A DNA stretch of 64,000 nucleotides. Source: Streptomyces barringtoniae (GTDB lineage Bacteria > Actinomycetota > Actinomycetes > Streptomycetales > Streptomycetaceae). Each line of letters begins with the position of its first letter. Positions within the stretch are counted from its first letter, which is position 1. Of this stretch, positions 1 through 8,391 are shown piece by piece. A program made the translations under genes and the position numbers. The stretch lies in the NCBI RefSeq assembly GCF_020819595.1, contig NZ_JAJHNP010000015.1:124001-188000 (forward strand), written 5' to 3'. The notes beneath the pieces were generated by a model. That model worked only from the letters and a program-made list of their open reading frames with translations. It made no database searches and was not told the origin of the DNA.

Positions 1-84
1 GTGTTCGGGGTCGTCCCGCTGTACGTCGTACGGAAGAAGATCAAGCGGCTGGAGGCGCTCACGGCTGCATCGACAGCGCCGTGA
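1..84 (+). CDS. C-terminal end of an unidentified, probably membrane-anchored protein (partial)
   Basis: Frame 1 is open from the first base to a TGA at 82-84 and gives 27 residues. They start with a short hydrophobic run (FGVVPLYVV) and continue into a basic stretch (RKKIKRLEAL), as expected for the last membrane helix and cytoplasmic tail of a membrane protein. The bulk of the gene lies upstream of the window, so the family cannot be named. Base composition fits the neighbourhood. Confidence 0.35.
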   Translation: MFGVVPLYVVRKKIKRLEALTAASTAP

Positions 85-167
85 TCAGCCGCAAAAACTG
101 TTGTCCGCCGGGCCCGCGCTCCGTCTCCTGCACGTCCCGCCTCCTCACGCACGGAGCCACCCCCCCC

Positions 168-1137
168 ATGCCCACCCCCACCCACAAGCGCGTCAACAAG
201 CACCGCCTCACCCGCCGGGGCCTGTTCACCCTCGGTGGCGGGCTCGCGGCGGCCGGAGCCCTCGGCGGTGGGATCGCCGCGTTGTCCGGTGCCGGGGCCG
301 ACGCGGCTCAGAGCACGTCGGCGAAGAAGCGGGCGTTCGCCCACCCCGGCATGCTGCACAACGCCGGCGACCTGCACCGGGCCAAGGTGCGGGTCGCCGC
401 GGGCCGGGACCCCTGGCCGGCCGGCTGGCGGCGGCTCACCGCCAACCCGCACTCGCAGAGCACCTGGCAGGCCCGCCCGCAGGCCACCGTCTACCGCGGC
501 ACGGGTTCCGGGCAGAACTACCCTGCCCCACCGGCCCGAGACCGGCATCACCAGCACCGGCGGCGCCCACGCCGTCATGAACCACCGCGGGGAGAGCGTG
601 ACCCTGCGAGGCAAGGGCTATGTGCTGGTCCGCCGGCAGATCTCGCCGCAGTGCCGGGCCGGCGGCCTGGTCATGCCGGCCTGGACCGGTCTGAAGGGCA
701 GGCTGTTCCACGTGGCCTCGGGCGGCGGCCGCCGCATGGACGACCCCCTCGGCACCGACCCCGCCGCCACCGGCATGGGCGACCCGGCCGTCGGCTACGA
801 CGTCCTGCCGGCCGGCACCCAGCAGATGTGGCAGAACGAGTACTTCTACCTCGACGGCAGCGTCACCCTCACCCAGAACGAACGCGGCGCCGACTACGGC
901 CTCGGTGTCTTCCCGACCACCTGGGCCGCGGCCGGGAGGGACGTCACGACCGGCCCCGCGCAGGGCGCGCGGCGGTACGGCCTGGTCCGCGACACCGGAC
1001 GCGACGACACCCCCGTCCCGCAGTACCTCACCCGCGCCACCCCGCCCGACACGGCGACGGTGCCGCAACGCTCACGGGTGCAGTGCTCCCGCGCGGCCAT
1101 GACCTCGTCGCCGTGCTCGAAGGCTGCCGGTGTCTAA
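168..1137 (+). pseudogene. Broken Tat-exported protein (alginate-lyase-like N-terminus joined out of frame to another fragment)
   Basis: From ATG 168 the reading begins with a clear Tat signal: basic start, TRRGLFTLGGG, a hydrophobic stretch, and an ADAA cleavage region near residue 45. The next ~75 residues (HPGMLHNAGDL...WPAGWRRL, then TVYRGTGSGQNY) resemble the N-terminus of secreted alginate-lyase-type polysaccharide lyases. Near position 525 the sensible frame changes, and a second coding-like stretch (from GITSTGGAHAVMNHRGES to about 1137) continues in another frame. I do not recognise that second part. Both the frame break and the short length say the gene is a deletion/frameshift remnant. 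It converges on the downstream minus-strand phosphodiesterase, whose stop codon overlaps its end. Confidence 0.6.
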
Positions 1138-1844
1138 CGGCCGCCGAGGCCCGCGCCGTTGCGCAGGCCGTGCAGGACGTCGACCCGGTTCGTGGTGATC
1201 GAGTCGACGCCCAGCTCCAGCAGGCGGCCCATCGAGCGGCGGGTGTCCGGGGTCCAGACGGACAGCAGGTAACCGTCGTGGTGGACGCGGGCCGCCAGCT
1301 CCCGGCTCACCAGGGAGAAGCGGTAGTTGAGCCAGCGCGGGCGGACCACGTCCAGCAGCGCGGGCCGGGGCGGGGCGAGGCTCGTCCAGGTCAGCGCGAT
1401 CTCGGCGGCCGGGTCGGCGGCGCGCACGGCGAGCATCGCCTCGGCGCCCGCGCAGTAGTAGACGCGCTCCCGGGCCCCGCTCTGCCGGACCACGTCCATG
1501 ACCCGGTCCACCGTCCGCCGCTCGACCCGCCCGCACAGGTCCACCATCACCCGGCTGTCGCCGGTCGCGGCCAGCGTCTCCGCCAGCGTCGGCACACCGC
1601 CCGCCGTGAGCCCGCGCAGTTCCTCGGCGGACAGCGCGGCGAGCGGCCGGCCGACTTCCCACAGCCGCTGCAGCGTGTCGTCGTGCAGCAGCACGGGGAC
1701 GCCGTCGCGGGTGAGCCGTACGTCGATCTCGACCGCGTCCGCGCCCCGGCCGAGCGCGGAACGCAACGAGTCGATGGTGTTCTCACGGACACGGTAGGGG
1801 TCGCCGCGATGGGCCACGGCGGTCACGGTCTGCATGACCCCCAT
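1134..1844 (-). CDS. Glycerophosphodiester phosphodiesterase family protein
   Basis: This 236-residue GDPD-family enzyme would hydrolyse glycerophosphodiesters to glycerol-3-phosphate and an alcohol, using a metal in a TIM barrel. The N-terminus carries the family signature AHRGDPYRVRENTIDSL, with the catalytic His and Arg and then the metal-binding pair in VEIDVRLTRDGVPVLLHDD. The C-terminal VWTPDTRRSMGRLLELGVDSITTN is the usual last strand. There is no signal peptide, so it is cytoplasmic. ATG 1844 is preferred over ATG 1835 because an AAGGGGG stretch sits at a workable distance upstream. It lies 26 bp downstream of the deaminase gene on the same strand and may be cotranscribed with it. Confidence 0.88.
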   Translation of the reverse strand: MGVMQTVTAVAHRGDPYRVRENTIDSLRSALGRGADAVEIDVRLTRDGVPVLLHDDTLQRLWEVGRPLAALSAEELRGLTAGGVPTLAETLAATGDSRVMVDLCGRVERRTVDRVMDVVRQSGARERVYYCAGAEAMLAVRAADPAAEIALTWTSLAPPRPALLDVVRPRWLNYRFSLVSRELAARVHHDGYLLSVWTPDTRRSMGRLLELGVDSITTNRVDVLHGLRNGAGLGGR

Positions 1845-1870
1845 TGTGGGGTGCCCCCTTGCGAGCCGCG

Positions 1871-2938
1871 TCAGGAGGCGAGCCAGGTACTGGTGTACGT
1901 GTCGATCTCCGCCGCGATCCGGGCCTTGCCGTCGGCGTCCAGGAAGGAGGCCTCCACGGCGTTCTTCGCGAGGCCGGCGAGACCCCGCTCGTCCAGGTCG
2001 AGCAGCCGGGCGGCCACCGCGTACTCGTTGTTGAGGTCGGTGCCGAACATCGGAGGGTCGTCGGAGTTGATCGTCACCAGCACCCCGGCCCGCACGAACT
2101 CCTTGATCGGGTGCTCGTCCAGGGTGCGGACCGCGCGGGTGGCGATGTTCGAGGTCGGGCAGACCTCCAGCGGGATGCGCCGTTCGGCGAGGTGGGCGAG
2201 CAGCTTCGGGTCCTGCACGGAGCTGGTGCCGTGCCCGATGCGCTCGGCGCGCAGATGGGTCAGCGCGTCCCACACCGTCTCCGGGCCGGTCGTCTCGCCG
2301 GCGTGCGGGACCGAGCGCAGGCCTGCGGCGACGGCCCGGTCGAAGTACGGCTTGAACTGCGGCCTGGGCACGCCGATCTCGGGGCCGCCGAGCCCGAACG
2401 ACACCAGGCCCTCCGGGCGGATCCGGTCGTCGGTGGCCAGCCGCGCGGTCTCCTCGGCGGACTCCAGCCCCGCCTCTCCCGGGATGTCGAAGCACCAGCG
2501 AAGGACGGTCCCGAACTCGGCCTCGGCCGCCTTGCGGGCGTCCTCGATCGCCGCCATGAAGCCCAGTTCGTCGATGCCGCGCCGGGCGGAGGAGAAGGGG
2601 GTGACGGTCAGCTCGGCGTAGCGCACCTGCTGCCGGGCCAGGTCGCGGGCGACCTCGTAGGTCAGCAGCCGGACGTCCTCCGGGGTGCGGATGAGATCGA
2701 CGACCGACAGATACACGTCGATGAAGTGCGCGAAGTCCGTGAACGTGAAGTAGTCGGCGAGCGCCTCGGGGTCCGTCGGCACCTTGGAGTCGGGGTGCCG
2801 TGCGGCCAGCTCGGAGACGATGCGCGGGGAGGCGGAGCCGACGTGGTGGACGTGCAGTTCGGCCTTGGGCAGCCCGGCGATGAAGGTCCGCAGATCGCGG
2901 TCGGCCGTGCCGGCGGCGGGTACGGAGCTGTCGGTCAT
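1871..2938 (-). CDS. Adenosine-deaminase-family enzyme, probably aminodeoxyfutalosine deaminase (menaquinone pathway)
   Basis: This is a 355-residue amidohydrolase of the adenosine deaminase family. The zinc and catalytic residues are all present: HVH at 29-31, HAGE at 212-215, GHG at 235-237 and SDDPPMF at 292-298. The first motif reads HVHHVGSAS where classical adenosine deaminases have HVHLEGS. From memory, the S. coelicolor homologue SCO5662 deaminates 6-aminodeoxyfutalosine, a step of the futalosine route to menaquinone used by Streptomyces. I therefore favour that role over salvage of adenosine, as inference. ATG 2938 is chosen because GAGGAC lies just upstream; the longer ORF start lacks an RBS. 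The 346-bp gap up to the next gene (2939-3284) shows no gene and should hold divergent promoters. Confidence 0.85.
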   Translation of the reverse strand: MTDSSVPAAGTADRDLRTFIAGLPKAELHVHHVGSASPRIVSELAARHPDSKVPTDPEALADYFTFTDFAHFIDVYLSVVDLIRTPEDVRLLTYEVARDLARQQVRYAELTVTPFSSARRGIDELGFMAAIEDARKAAEAEFGTVLRWCFDIPGEAGLESAEETARLATDDRIRPEGLVSFGLGGPEIGVPRPQFKPYFDRAVAAGLRSVPHAGETTGPETVWDALTHLRAERIGHGTSSVQDPKLLAHLAERRIPLEVCPTSNIATRAVRTLDEHPIKEFVRAGVLVTINSDDPPMFGTDLNNEYAVAARLLDLDERGLAGLAKNAVEASFLDADGKARIAAEIDTYTSTWLAS

Positions 2939-3284
2939 GGGGTCCTCCCCGAGCAGGGCGCCGGCGGCCCGGTGCGGGCGCGGCGCGGGTGATCGGCTGA
3001 TCGTCGGTACGGACGACATCGTAGGCGGACGGGGGGTGCGGGCTGCTCGGCGGAGGGGCGGTGCGGCCGGCCCCGGCGCCTGGTCCGAGGGTGTGGGGCG
3101 CGGTGCGATCGGCGCGGTGGCGCCCTCTCGGCGGACCGGTCACGCGGCGGAGGTCTGCCCGCGGATGTGCACGCCCGGGATCCGCCGGATCCGCCGCCGG
3201 GGCCCTGCGTGGCTCCGCTGGGACCGGGCCGCGGTCGCGCGGCGGCGACGCCGTAGCATGGCGGGACGAACGACCGAGGGGGAC

Positions 3285-4034
3285 ATGCCAGTGAGCGACG
3301 GAGCGCAGCCGAGTGGAGTCCCGGGGGGCGACCACAACCCGTGGGCGCCGCCCGAGCACCGCACTTCGCTGGAGAAGAAGCAGCCCCAGCCGCAGGATCA
3401 GCCTCCCGTGCAGCCGCCGTCCGTGCACGACCAGGCGACCATGACCTCCCTGCCGACCGACGGCTTCGCCCCGCCCGCGTCTGCCCCCGGCTTCGCCCCG
3501 CTCGCGTCTCCTCCCGGCTTCCCACCGCCGGCCGCCTCCGGATTCGGCGTGCCGGGTACGGCCCCGGCGGGCGGCGAGGCGGTACCGCCTCCGCCGATCG
3601 GGCCCTCGGGGCCCGGCATACCCGTACCGCCCGCTTCCGGCGGCTACGGCTACCCCGGCTATCCCGCGGGCTACGGCTGGCCCAGCATGCCGATGGCCCC
3701 GCAGAACGGCATGGGCACCGCGGCGATGGTGCTCGGCATCCTCTCCCTGTGCCTGTTCTGCATGTACGGCGTCGTCTCGGTGGTCCTGGGCATCCTCGCG
3801 GTGGTCTTCGGCATCAAGGGCCGCCGGCGGGCCGATCGCGGCGAGGCCACCAATCACGGTCAGGCCCAGGCGGGGCTGATCATGGGCATCATCGGCATCG
3901 TGCTCGGCATCGTCGTGATCGTCCTGCTCGCGATCGGTATCACCGCCGCCATCCATGACGGGCGCACGCACTCCGGCCCGTACGACGACGACTCCGCCCG
4001 TGGCGTCTCGGTGACGGTGGCCGCGGACCGCTGA
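3285..4034 (+). CDS. DUF4190 membrane protein with proline-rich cytoplasmic N-terminus
   Basis: The protein has 249 residues. The first ~145 are Pro/Gly/Ala-rich and low complexity (PASAPGFAPLASPPGFPPP). They are followed by a DUF4190 unit: two membrane helices (AMVLGILSLCLFCMYGVVSVVLGILAVVFGI and AGLIMGIIGIVLGIVVIVLLAIGI) separated by a basic loop, GRRRADRGEATNHG. That loop is the recurrent signature of the family. Function is unknown; such proteins are abundant in Streptomyces. ATG 3285 follows GAGGGGG, and GTG 3291 six bases later is an equally good start. It is followed by a second DUF4190 gene, an apparent tandem pair. Confidence 0.75.
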   Translation: MPVSDGAQPSGVPGGDHNPWAPPEHRTSLEKKQPQPQDQPPVQPPSVHDQATMTSLPTDGFAPPASAPGFAPLASPPGFPPPAASGFGVPGTAPAGGEAVPPPPIGPSGPGIPVPPASGGYGYPGYPAGYGWPSMPMAPQNGMGTAAMVLGILSLCLFCMYGVVSVVLGILAVVFGIKGRRRADRGEATNHGQAQAGLIMGIIGIVLGIVVIVLLAIGITAAIHDGRTHSGPYDDDSARGVSVTVAADR

Positions 4035-4143
4035 GTCCGCCGGGCCGTGGCCTCACGGCACCCGTCCGTCGGCCTGAACCCACCCCCTCCTCCTGTGTGC
4101 GCCATTACGATGCCTTGATCGTCAACGGAGGGGAAAGCACTTC

Positions 4144-4593
4144 ATGTCCAACATCAACCCAGAAGCCGGTGGTTTCGGTCAGCCGGCTCCGCAGCAGCCG
4201 CCGGGATACGGATACCCGCAGCAGCCGGGGCCCGGCTACGGCTACTCTCAGCCGGGGCCGTCCTACCCGGCCGCGCCGCCCGCGGCATATCCGCAGATGC
4301 CCGGGTACGGGATGCCGATGCAGCCGAGCAACGGCATGGGCACCACGGGACTGGTGCTGGGCATCATCGGCGTGGTCTGCAGCCTCACCATCGCCATGGA
4401 AATCCTCGGGATGATCCTGGGCATCCTGGCCATCATCTTCGGTGCCATCGGCCGGGGTAAGGCCAATCGGGGCGAGGCCACCAACAGGGGCGCGGCGACC
4501 GCCGGTCTCGTCTGCGGCATCATCGCCACGGTGCTCCTGCCGCTGCTGGTCTTCTTGTTCTTCGCCAGCATGTTCAGCGCCGGCACGTTCTGA
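4144..4593 (+). CDS. Small DUF4190 membrane protein
   Basis: This 149-residue protein has the same design as its upstream neighbour. A Tyr/Pro/Gly/Gln-rich tail of ~60 residues (QQPPGYGYPQQPGPGYGYS) precedes two membrane helices (TGLVLGIIGVVCSLTIAMEILGMILGILAIIFG and AGLVCGIIATVLLPLLVFLFFASM). The loop GRGKANRGEATNRGAAT joins them. The two genes look like ancient duplicates whose membrane parts are conserved and whose tails have diverged. The ATG is preceded by GGAGGGGA. Function is unknown. Confidence 0.78.
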   Translation: MSNINPEAGGFGQPAPQQPPGYGYPQQPGPGYGYSQPGPSYPAAPPAAYPQMPGYGMPMQPSNGMGTTGLVLGIIGVVCSLTIAMEILGMILGILAIIFGAIGRGKANRGEATNRGAATAGLVCGIIATVLLPLLVFLFFASMFSAGTF

Positions 4594-4629
4594 CGACGGC
4601 CCGGGACCCTGCGACGGCCCGGGACCCTG
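4594..4629. repeat. Two tandem 18-bp copies just after the DUF4190 gene
   Basis: The unit CGACGGCCCGGGACCCTG occurs at 4594-4611 and again at 4612-4629, starting right after the TGA. Its function is unknown. The first half is partly self-complementary, so it may add to a 3' RNA structure. Confidence 0.6.
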
Positions 4630-4747
4630 CGACTGCGCGGGCGCCGCGACCGACCGGGAGCCGACGCCGGGGGGCCGGCCTTCAGGCCGGGCCCCTCAGG
4701 CCCCGGCCCGCCGCAGGGTCCCGGCCCCCTTCACGCCCTGGCCCCCA

Positions 4748-5311
4748 TCACGCCCCGGCACCCGCCAACCGCTCACGTGCCTCCATCAGCGCAAACCCCA
4801 GCAGGTTCGGCCCCCGCCAGCGCTCCGGATCCGAGGCCGCCTCGTCGTCCGCCGCCAGCCCGATGCCCCATATGCGGTCCACCGGGCTCGCCTCCACCAG
4901 CACCCGGTCGCCCGTGCCCAGCAGGAACGCGCGCAGATCGTCGTCCGACGCGAACTTGTGCACGCTGCCCTCGACCACGATCCGGAACCGCTCCCGCTCC
5001 CACACCGCCTCGTCGAAACCCCGGACCAGCCGGCCGGCCTTCTTGGCCTGGGAGGGATGCCCTGCGGCCAGCACCCTGCGCTCCGCCTCCGCGTCCCCGA
5101 ACAGCCGTGCCTTGCCGGCCATCATCCAGTGCTCGGCCGTCGCGTACTCCACTCCGTCCACCGTGAACGGCGACGGCCACCACTGGCTCAGACAGCTCGC
5201 GCCGATCCTGCCGTCCGGCCGCGGCCGGTGCCCCCAGAAGTGGAGGTACCTGATCCGGCCGCCCGCCCGGACCTCCCTGATCAGGGCTTCCACCCCGTCG
5301 ATCTTCCCCAT
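4748..5311 (-). CDS. NADAR family (YbiA-like) N-glycosidase
   Basis: This 187-residue protein matches the NADAR/YbiA superfamily (DUF1768). Motifs include LSQWWPSPFTVDGVEYATAEHWMMAGKARLFGD near the N-terminus and IWGIGLAADDEAASDPERWRGPNLLGFALMEARERL at the C-terminus. Plant and bacterial members cleave the N-glycosidic bond of early riboflavin intermediates, and others act on NAD-derived or ADP-ribose compounds; which one applies here is unknown. ATG 5311 gives the usual family start (MGKIDGVEALI). A GTG at 5341 in the same frame, behind a purine-rich stretch, is an alternative. It is transcribed away from the polyamine locus. Confidence 0.8.
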   Translation of the reverse strand: MGKIDGVEALIREVRAGGRIRYLHFWGHRPRPDGRIGASCLSQWWPSPFTVDGVEYATAEHWMMAGKARLFGDAEAERRVLAAGHPSQAKKAGRLVRGFDEAVWERERFRIVVEGSVHKFASDDDLRAFLLGTGDRVLVEASPVDRIWGIGLAADDEAASDPERWRGPNLLGFALMEARERLAGAGA

Positions 5312-5520
5312 GCACGCGAGTCTGGCACGCACCACTGACACTCCGTCCGCCCTTTTCCGCCCCGACTCGACACCTGGTCGACAGATTCCGTCGCGTAACC
5401 AAAAGGCAACAACGGAATCACTTGTTGGAGTCCTATTGCTCTGTCAGGATCGGCACTCAAATCGAGCTGGAGCTACGCCACCCACCCCCCGGGACGGGGC
5501 GCACGGCGGAGGAGAGCGAC

Positions 5521-7056
5521 ATGCACAACCCGGGCACCGCCACCCCGGAACGATTCCCCGCACAGGAGCGATTCGCCGAGGGCGCGCAGTTCATCGGCGG
5601 CCGACCGACGAAGGGCACCTCGGGCCGTACCCACGCCGTGGTCGACCCCGCCACCGGCGAGGAGGTGTACCGCTACGAGCTGGCCGGCACCGACGACGTC
5701 GACGCGGCCGTCGCCGCCGCCCGCGCGGCCTTCCCGGGCTGGGCCTCGGCCACCCCGGGCGAGCGCTCCGACGCCCTGCACCGGTTCGCGGCCGTGCTCG
5801 CCGACCGCGCGGAGGACTTCGCCCGCGCCGAGTCCCTGCAGTGCGGCAAGCCGCTGAAGCTGACCCGCGAGTTCGACGTGCCGGGGACCATCGACAACAC
5901 CGCCTTCTTCGCGGGTGCCGCCCGGCACCTGGCGGGGCAGTCCGCCGGTGAGTACTCCGGCGACCACACGTCGTACGTCCGGCGCGAGCCGATCGGTGTC
6001 GTCGGGTCGATCGCGCCCTGGAACTACCCCCTCCAGATGGCCGCCTGGAAGATCCTCCCGGCGATCGCCGCCGGCAACACGATCGTGCTGAAGCCGGCCG
6101 AGCTGACCCCGCTCACCTCGCTGCTCTTCGCCCAGGCCGCCACCGACGCAGGCATCCCCGACGGTGTGATCAACATCGTGACCGGGGCCGGGAAGGAGGC
6201 GGGCGAGCACCTGGTCGGCCACCCGGATGTCGCCATGACCTCCTTCACCGGGTCCACGGCCGTCGGCAAGCGCGTCGCCGAGGTCGCCACCGCCACGGTC
6301 AAGCGGCTGCACCTGGAGCTCGGCGGCAAGGCGCCCTTCGTCGTCTTCGACGACGCCGATCTGGAGGCCGCCGTCCACGGCGCCGTCGCCGGTGCGCTCA
6401 TCAACACCGGGCAGGACTGCACGGCCGCCACGCGCGCGTACGTGCAGCGGCCGCTGTACGAGGCCTTCGTGGAGCGGACCGCCGCCCTGATGGAGACCGT
6501 GCGGCTCGGTGACCCCTTCGCCCCCGGCACCGACCTCGGGCCGCTCATCTCGCACGTCCAGCGGGACCGGGTCGCCGCCTTCGTGGACCGCGCCCGTGCC
6601 TACGCGCGCGTGGTCACCGGCGGCGAGGCACCCGAGGGCGATCTGGCGAAGGGCGCCTACTACCGGCCGACCCTGATCGCCGACGCCGCCCAGGACAGCG
6701 AGATCGTCCAGTCCGAGATCTTCGGTCCGGTACTGGTCGTCCTGCCCTTCGACAGCGATGACGACGGCATCCGGTTGGCCAACGACACCCCGTACGGCCT
6801 CGCCGCCTCCGCGTGGAGCGGCAACGTCTACCGCGCGAACCGAGCCACCCGCGAGATCAAGGCGGGCTGCGTGTGGATCAACGACCACATCCCGATCATC
6901 AGCGAGATGCCGCACGGCGGCTACAAGGCGTCCGGCTTCGGCAAGGACATGTCGGCGTACTCCTTCGAGGAGTACACGCAGGTCAAGCACGTAATGTTCG
7001 ACAACACGGCGGTCGCCCGCAAGGGCTGGCACCGCACGATCTTCGGGGACCGGTAG
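5521..7056 (+). CDS. Gamma-aminobutyraldehyde dehydrogenase (aldehyde dehydrogenase family)
   Basis: This 511-residue NAD(P)-dependent aldehyde dehydrogenase has the expected catalytic Glu266 in LELGGKAPFVVF and Cys300 in NTGQDCTAATR, and the PWNYPLQMAAWK nucleotide-binding region near 167-177. It most resembles 4-aminobutyraldehyde dehydrogenases that convert putrescine-derived aminobutanal to GABA. The context supports this: it is followed by a complete polyamine importer, an amine-oxidising flavoprotein and GABA aminotransferase. GGAGGAG lies 8 bp before ATG 5521, so the longer upstream ORF is rejected. A 7-bp hairpin with a 6-nt loop (7056-7075) separates it from the next gene and could reduce read-through. 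Confidence 0.88.
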   Translation: MHNPGTATPERFPAQERFAEGAQFIGGRPTKGTSGRTHAVVDPATGEEVYRYELAGTDDVDAAVAAARAAFPGWASATPGERSDALHRFAAVLADRAEDFARAESLQCGKPLKLTREFDVPGTIDNTAFFAGAARHLAGQSAGEYSGDHTSYVRREPIGVVGSIAPWNYPLQMAAWKILPAIAAGNTIVLKPAELTPLTSLLFAQAATDAGIPDGVINIVTGAGKEAGEHLVGHPDVAMTSFTGSTAVGKRVAEVATATVKRLHLELGGKAPFVVFDDADLEAAVHGAVAGALINTGQDCTAATRAYVQRPLYEAFVERTAALMETVRLGDPFAPGTDLGPLISHVQRDRVAAFVDRARAYARVVTGGEAPEGDLAKGAYYRPTLIADAAQDSEIVQSEIFGPVLVVLPFDSDDDGIRLANDTPYGLAASAWSGNVYRANRATREIKAGCVWINDHIPIISEMPHGGYKASGFGKDMSAYSFEEYTQVKHVMFDNTAVARKGWHRTIFGDR

Positions 7057-7075
7057 CAGCCGTTTGTCCGGCTGC
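7056..7075 (+). promoter_or_regulatory. Intercistronic hairpin between aldehyde dehydrogenase and polyamine-binding protein genes
   Basis: GCAGCCG at 7056-7062 pairs exactly with CGGCTGC at 7069-7075 around a 6-nt loop, starting at the last base of the TAG stop. There is no U-tract. It may be an mRNA-stabilising or partial-attenuation element that adjusts the level of the binding protein relative to the dehydrogenase. This is inference from sequence. Confidence 0.4.
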
Positions 7076-7137
7076 CGCCGGGTGTGACGCTCCGGCCCTC
7101 GACCAGGCCGACCACTCAACCCTCCCGAAAGGGCACC

Positions 7138-8391
7138 ATGCGCATGGAGCAGTACGAGCCCGACCGCCTCACCCCGGTCGAAGTCGCCGCCATACGGCGC
7201 AGTCTGCGCAGCGGCCGCGCCGCGATGACCCGCCGTTCGCTGCTGCGCGCCTCCGCGGGCGGCGCGCTCGCGGTCGGCGGACTCGGGGCGCTGAGCGCCT
7301 GCGGGATCCCCGCGGCGACCAAGACGCAAGGGGGTGTGTCCGCCGACGACCACTCGGCCAAGGAGAGGGTCGTCAACTTCTCCAACTGGCCCGAGTACAT
7401 CGACGTGGACGACAAGACCAAGCGGCACCCCACGCTCGACGCCTTCGCCAGGCGGACCGGCATCCAGGTGAAGTACACCGAGGACATCAACGACAACGAC
7501 GAGTTCTTCGGCAAGATCCAGCCGCAGCTCGCCGCGGGCCAGGACACCGGCCGTGACCTCGTCGTGCTCACCGACTGGCTGGCCGCCCGCATGATCCGCC
7601 TCGGGTACGTCCAGAAACTGGACCCGTCCAACCTGCCGCACGCCTTCGCCAACCTGTCGGACCAGTTCCGCGCCCCCGACTGGGACCCGGGCCGGGCCTA
7701 CTCGTACCCCTGGCAGGGCATCTCCACCGTCATCGCCTACAACAAGAAGGCACTCGACGGCATCGAGGTGAAGTCGGTCTCCGACCTGCTCGACAACCCC
7801 AAGCTCAAGGGCCGCGTCGGCTTCCTGACCGAGATGCGCGACAGCATCGGCATGACCATGCTCGACATGGGCAAGGACCCGGCGAAGTTCACCGACGACG
7901 ACTTCGACGCGGTGATCGCCCGCCTGCAGAAGGCCGTCGACAAGGGCCAGATCCGCCGCTTCACCGGCAATGACTACACGTCCGACCTCAGCAAGGGCGA
8001 CTTCGCCGCCTGTATCGCCTGGGCCGGTGACATCGTCCAGCTCCAGGCCGACAGCCCGGACGTCGGCTACGTCATCCCCGACAGCGGCTACATGACCTCG
8101 ACCGACAACATGCTGATCCCCAACAGGGCGCGCCACAAGACGAACGCCGAGCGGCTCATCGACTTCTTCTACGAGCCCGAGCCGGCCGCCGAACTCGCCG
8201 CGTACATCAACTACGTGAGCCCGGTCGCGGGGGTGAAGCCGTATCTTGCCAAGATCGACAAGAGCGCGGCGGACAACCCGCTGATCCTCCCCGACAAGGC
8301 CATGCAGGCCCGGTCCCACGCCTTCCGCTCGCTGACGCAGAAGGAAGAGACCGCCTACCAGCAGAAGTTCTCGAAGCTCACAGGGGCGTGA
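7138..8391 (+). CDS. Polyamine (spermidine/putrescine) ABC transporter substrate-binding lipoprotein
   Basis: This 417-residue PotD/PotF-like binding protein carries a twin-arginine motif at residues 32-33 (TRRSLLRAS) and a lipobox ending at Cys55 (GALSAC). It should therefore be exported by Tat and lipid-anchored. The mature part begins with VVNFSNWPEYIDVDD, the typical polyamine-binding first strand, and ends with DFFYEPEPAAELAAYINYVSPV. It opens a four-gene transporter operon: its TGA overlaps the next start by 4 bp (GTGA). ATG 7138 has an AAAGG element upstream. Putrescine specificity is inferred from the neighbouring GABA-pathway genes, not from residues. Confidence 0.9.
   Translation: MRMEQYEPDRLTPVEVAAIRRSLRSGRAAMTRRSLLRASAGGALAVGGLGALSACGIPAATKTQGGVSADDHSAKERVVNFSNWPEYIDVDDKTKRHPTLDAFARRTGIQVKYTEDINDNDEFFGKIQPQLAAGQDTGRDLVVLTDWLAARMIRLGYVQKLDPSNLPHAFANLSDQFRAPDWDPGRAYSYPWQGISTVIAYNKKALDGIEVKSVSDLLDNPKLKGRVGFLTEMRDSIGMTMLDMGKDPAKFTDDDFDAVIARLQKAVDKGQIRRFTGNDYTSDLSKGDFAACIAWAGDIVQLQADSPDVGYVIPDSGYMTSTDNMLIPNRARHKTNAERLIDFFYEPEPAAELAAYINYVSPVAGVKPYLAKIDKSAADNPLILPDKAMQARSHAFRSLTQKEETAYQQKFSKLTGA

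Noticed and set aside
1134..3971. 945-codon minus-strand frame as one large gene
   Set aside because: Only its last 236 codons are a real gene (phosphodiesterase); the rest is antisense or out of frame to the deaminase and DUF4190 genes.
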